Assembly (NCBI GenBank): GCA_022497145.1
Contig: MU385870.1
Location: 318,629 to 382,628, forward strand
Length of the DNA: 64,000 bases
Direction: 5' to 3'
Origin: Rostrohypoxylon terebratum
Taxonomy: Eukaryota; Ascomycota; Sordariomycetes; Xylariales; Hypoxylaceae
A model generated the notes under the pieces. It was given only the letters and a program-made list of their open reading frames with translations. It had not been told where the DNA came from and ran no database searches. This document shows, piece by piece, positions 62,714 through 64,000 of the stretch. Positions within the stretch are counted from its first letter, which is position 1. Every line of letters starts with the position of its first letter. Position numbers and translations under genes: made by a program.

Positions 62714-63184
62714 GTCATCTTTACCGGCTTGATAGTCGATATAGTACCTATCCCGCTCGCCGTCATGGGACTCATCGCCTCGCTCACGTTGCAGATATAC
62801 TTCCAACTACGGAAGGAAAAGAGAGAAAAGAAAGAGAAGGAAGAAAAAGAAAGGCAGGAAAAGGAAAAGGCGACAGCAGACTTCGAGAGGGGACAACCAG
62901 ACAGCTCCACCACTGCGATCGAGGAACAAGGTCTGGCTGCTAAGCCGGAACTCGAGGGCACCATGGTTGGTGTCGTGGTGCCGAAGATGGAACTCGACTC
63001 GCAGCCCATAGCAGAGCTGGCCAGTACATCGCATGTACAAGAGCTAGATTGCTCTCCGTCTCCGTCTCCGTCCGCATATGGGTCGCAGGTTAGCCCGAAT
63101 TCAGCGAATACGCCAAGAAGCGCTGATCAGATTCTGCCGGTGTCGACCAAGCCGCATGATATTGCATACGAGTTGCCTGGATGA
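62714..63184 (+). CDS. Possible exon of small single-pass membrane protein
   Basis: An open frame of 156 codons ends at 63184. It begins directly after a CTAATTAG acceptor-like sequence and reads VIFTGLIVDIVPIPLAVMGL then IASLTLQIYF: one or two hydrophobic segments, followed by a strongly charged Lys/Glu run (QLRKEKREKKEKEEKERQEK) that should be helical, and a Ser/Pro-rich tail (SPSPSPSAYGS). If there is no upstream exon, translation would start at the ATG 62765 (140 residues), which cuts the hydrophobic stretch. The length of the hydrophobic run before that ATG is the reason to suspect a missing first exon. Function unknown; it may be chance. Confidence 0.4.
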   Translation, partial: VIFTGLIVDIVPIPLAVMGLIASLTLQIYFQLRKEKREKKEKEEKERQEKEKATADFERGQPDSSTTAIEEQGLAAKPELEGTMVGVVVPKMELDSQPIAELASTSHVQELDCSPSPSPSAYGSQVSPNSANTPRSADQILPVSTKPHDIAYELPG

Positions 63185-64000
63185 TTGGTGCTTTATTTAA
63201 AGTCCATCATCATCATATCTTACGTGTGGAGATACACAAGGCGTTTAATATATCGGGAACGAATGGGTGCGGTACTATATTTCGGCTGTGATCCCGACAC
63301 ATGTGTTATTATGTATATAACACATATAACGGGTCATTCAGTTACACGGACCGGACTTCCCCAACTCTCACTGTCGAAGTCCGAAGCAAGTATCTTTTAC
63401 GGGCATCTTCGGGATTGAATCGGGATGATATCTCGTTCGTTTGAATATGGAAAAGGAAGAATAGTGATATCCAAATGACTATGGCACGATAGCCTAATAG
63501 CTAGAGTCTTAAAGAGAGAAAGGGAAACCTTCTGAGGGAAACCAAGAAAGCAGAACCTAGCAGAACCTTGTTTGCCTGACCCAAAACCTTGGATCATAGA
63601 GAATCTATTGATTCTCGGGTATGACAGGCTACAGCTAGGAACCGTGCTAGTTTAGCGAGACGGGAAGCTGCATATCGCGGTAATTCGACTAAGAAGCTTG
63701 TTTTGCTTGGCGCGACACACATAGTAGCCAGTTTCTCATAGTTTCGTCGGACAAACCGTTCATCTAAGTCTTAAGATAGAACAAAATCAAATACAGTGTC
63801 AGGAAATGCTGCCTACGACATCATCATAAAATATCGTATCTGTTGCGAGAATACTCTTATGCTGTAAGGTACTCTAATGACTATCTTTCTTATTGCTTTA
63901 TGGTAATTAACACCAAGTGGTGTCCTTCGAATACTCCTCGTTTCCTCATTGTACGAAAATTCCTCAAAGTTGACCTCAGCCATCTCAAGGTAAATCCCAC
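63185..64000. other. Right-end region without a gene
   Basis: Nothing coding recognised up to the window edge. An imperfect AT-rich inverted repeat built on ACACATGTGT / AACACATAT lies at about 63298-63330. Confidence 0.55.

Noticed and set aside
1..64000. CRISPR arrays, rRNA, telomere repeats, transposase or reverse transcriptase
   Set aside because: Looked for and not seen: no spaced direct repeats, no TTAGGG array, no characteristic catalytic motifs in any frame.

Overview
The window is nuclear DNA from a filamentous ascomycete (Pezizomycotina; a Sordariomycete-like genome is my inference). The evidence is the genes themselves: short spliceosomal introns (about 50-150 nt, GT...AG, CTAAC/CTAAT branch sites), a very large hybrid histidine kinase, allantoicase, a DIL-plus-ankyrin protein, and serine/proline-rich disordered tails. 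Exon-intron models below were built by hand; the coding models listed add up to whole codons after splicing.

Layout. 1-16.4 kb: a long stretch of ordinary base composition with no convincing gene, only short tandem repeats and palindromic words. 16.5-21.1 kb, plus strand: CCT3 (TRiC/CCT gamma subunit, 5 exons) and an uncharacterised proline-rich protein (3 exons). 23.3-24.9 kb, minus: a DET1-like histidine phosphatase. 26.7-27.3 kb, plus: a PRKRIP1-family splicing factor. 28.3-34.5 kb, minus: a 2058-residue PAS-PAS hybrid histidine kinase. 34.5-42.0 kb: a second gene-poor stretch rich in microsatellites. 42.0-45.2 kb, plus: an M13 (neprilysin-like) zinc metalloprotease, 6 exons. 46.0-46.9 kb, minus: a cytochrome b561-like membrane protein, divergent from allantoicase at 48.1-49.2 kb, plus. 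49.8-52.5 kb, plus: an ankyrin/DIL-domain protein, followed after about 33 bp by a small possible gene with a non-canonical gene structure. 55.9-59.0 kb, plus: a TBC-domain Rab GAP. 60.5-61.6 kb, plus: a basic, possibly tubby-like protein. 62.7-63.2 kb, plus: a possible terminal exon of a small membrane protein.

The genes are housekeeping or signalling functions (folding, splicing, osmo/redox-type phosphorelay, membrane traffic, purine catabolism, proteolysis). They do not form a biosynthetic cluster or a defence island, and I see no transposase, reverse transcriptase, CRISPR array, tRNA or rRNA. I did not find a clear undescribed system. The most interesting items are a small gene whose reading frame is resolved only by removing a 51-nt segment with AT...AC ends, an intron placed one codon before the phospho-acceptor aspartate of the histidine kinase (its retention would delete phosphorelay output), a shared acidic-dileucine sorting motif in two neighbouring membrane proteins, and long gene-free tracts of unbiased composition carrying clusters of short tandem repeats.
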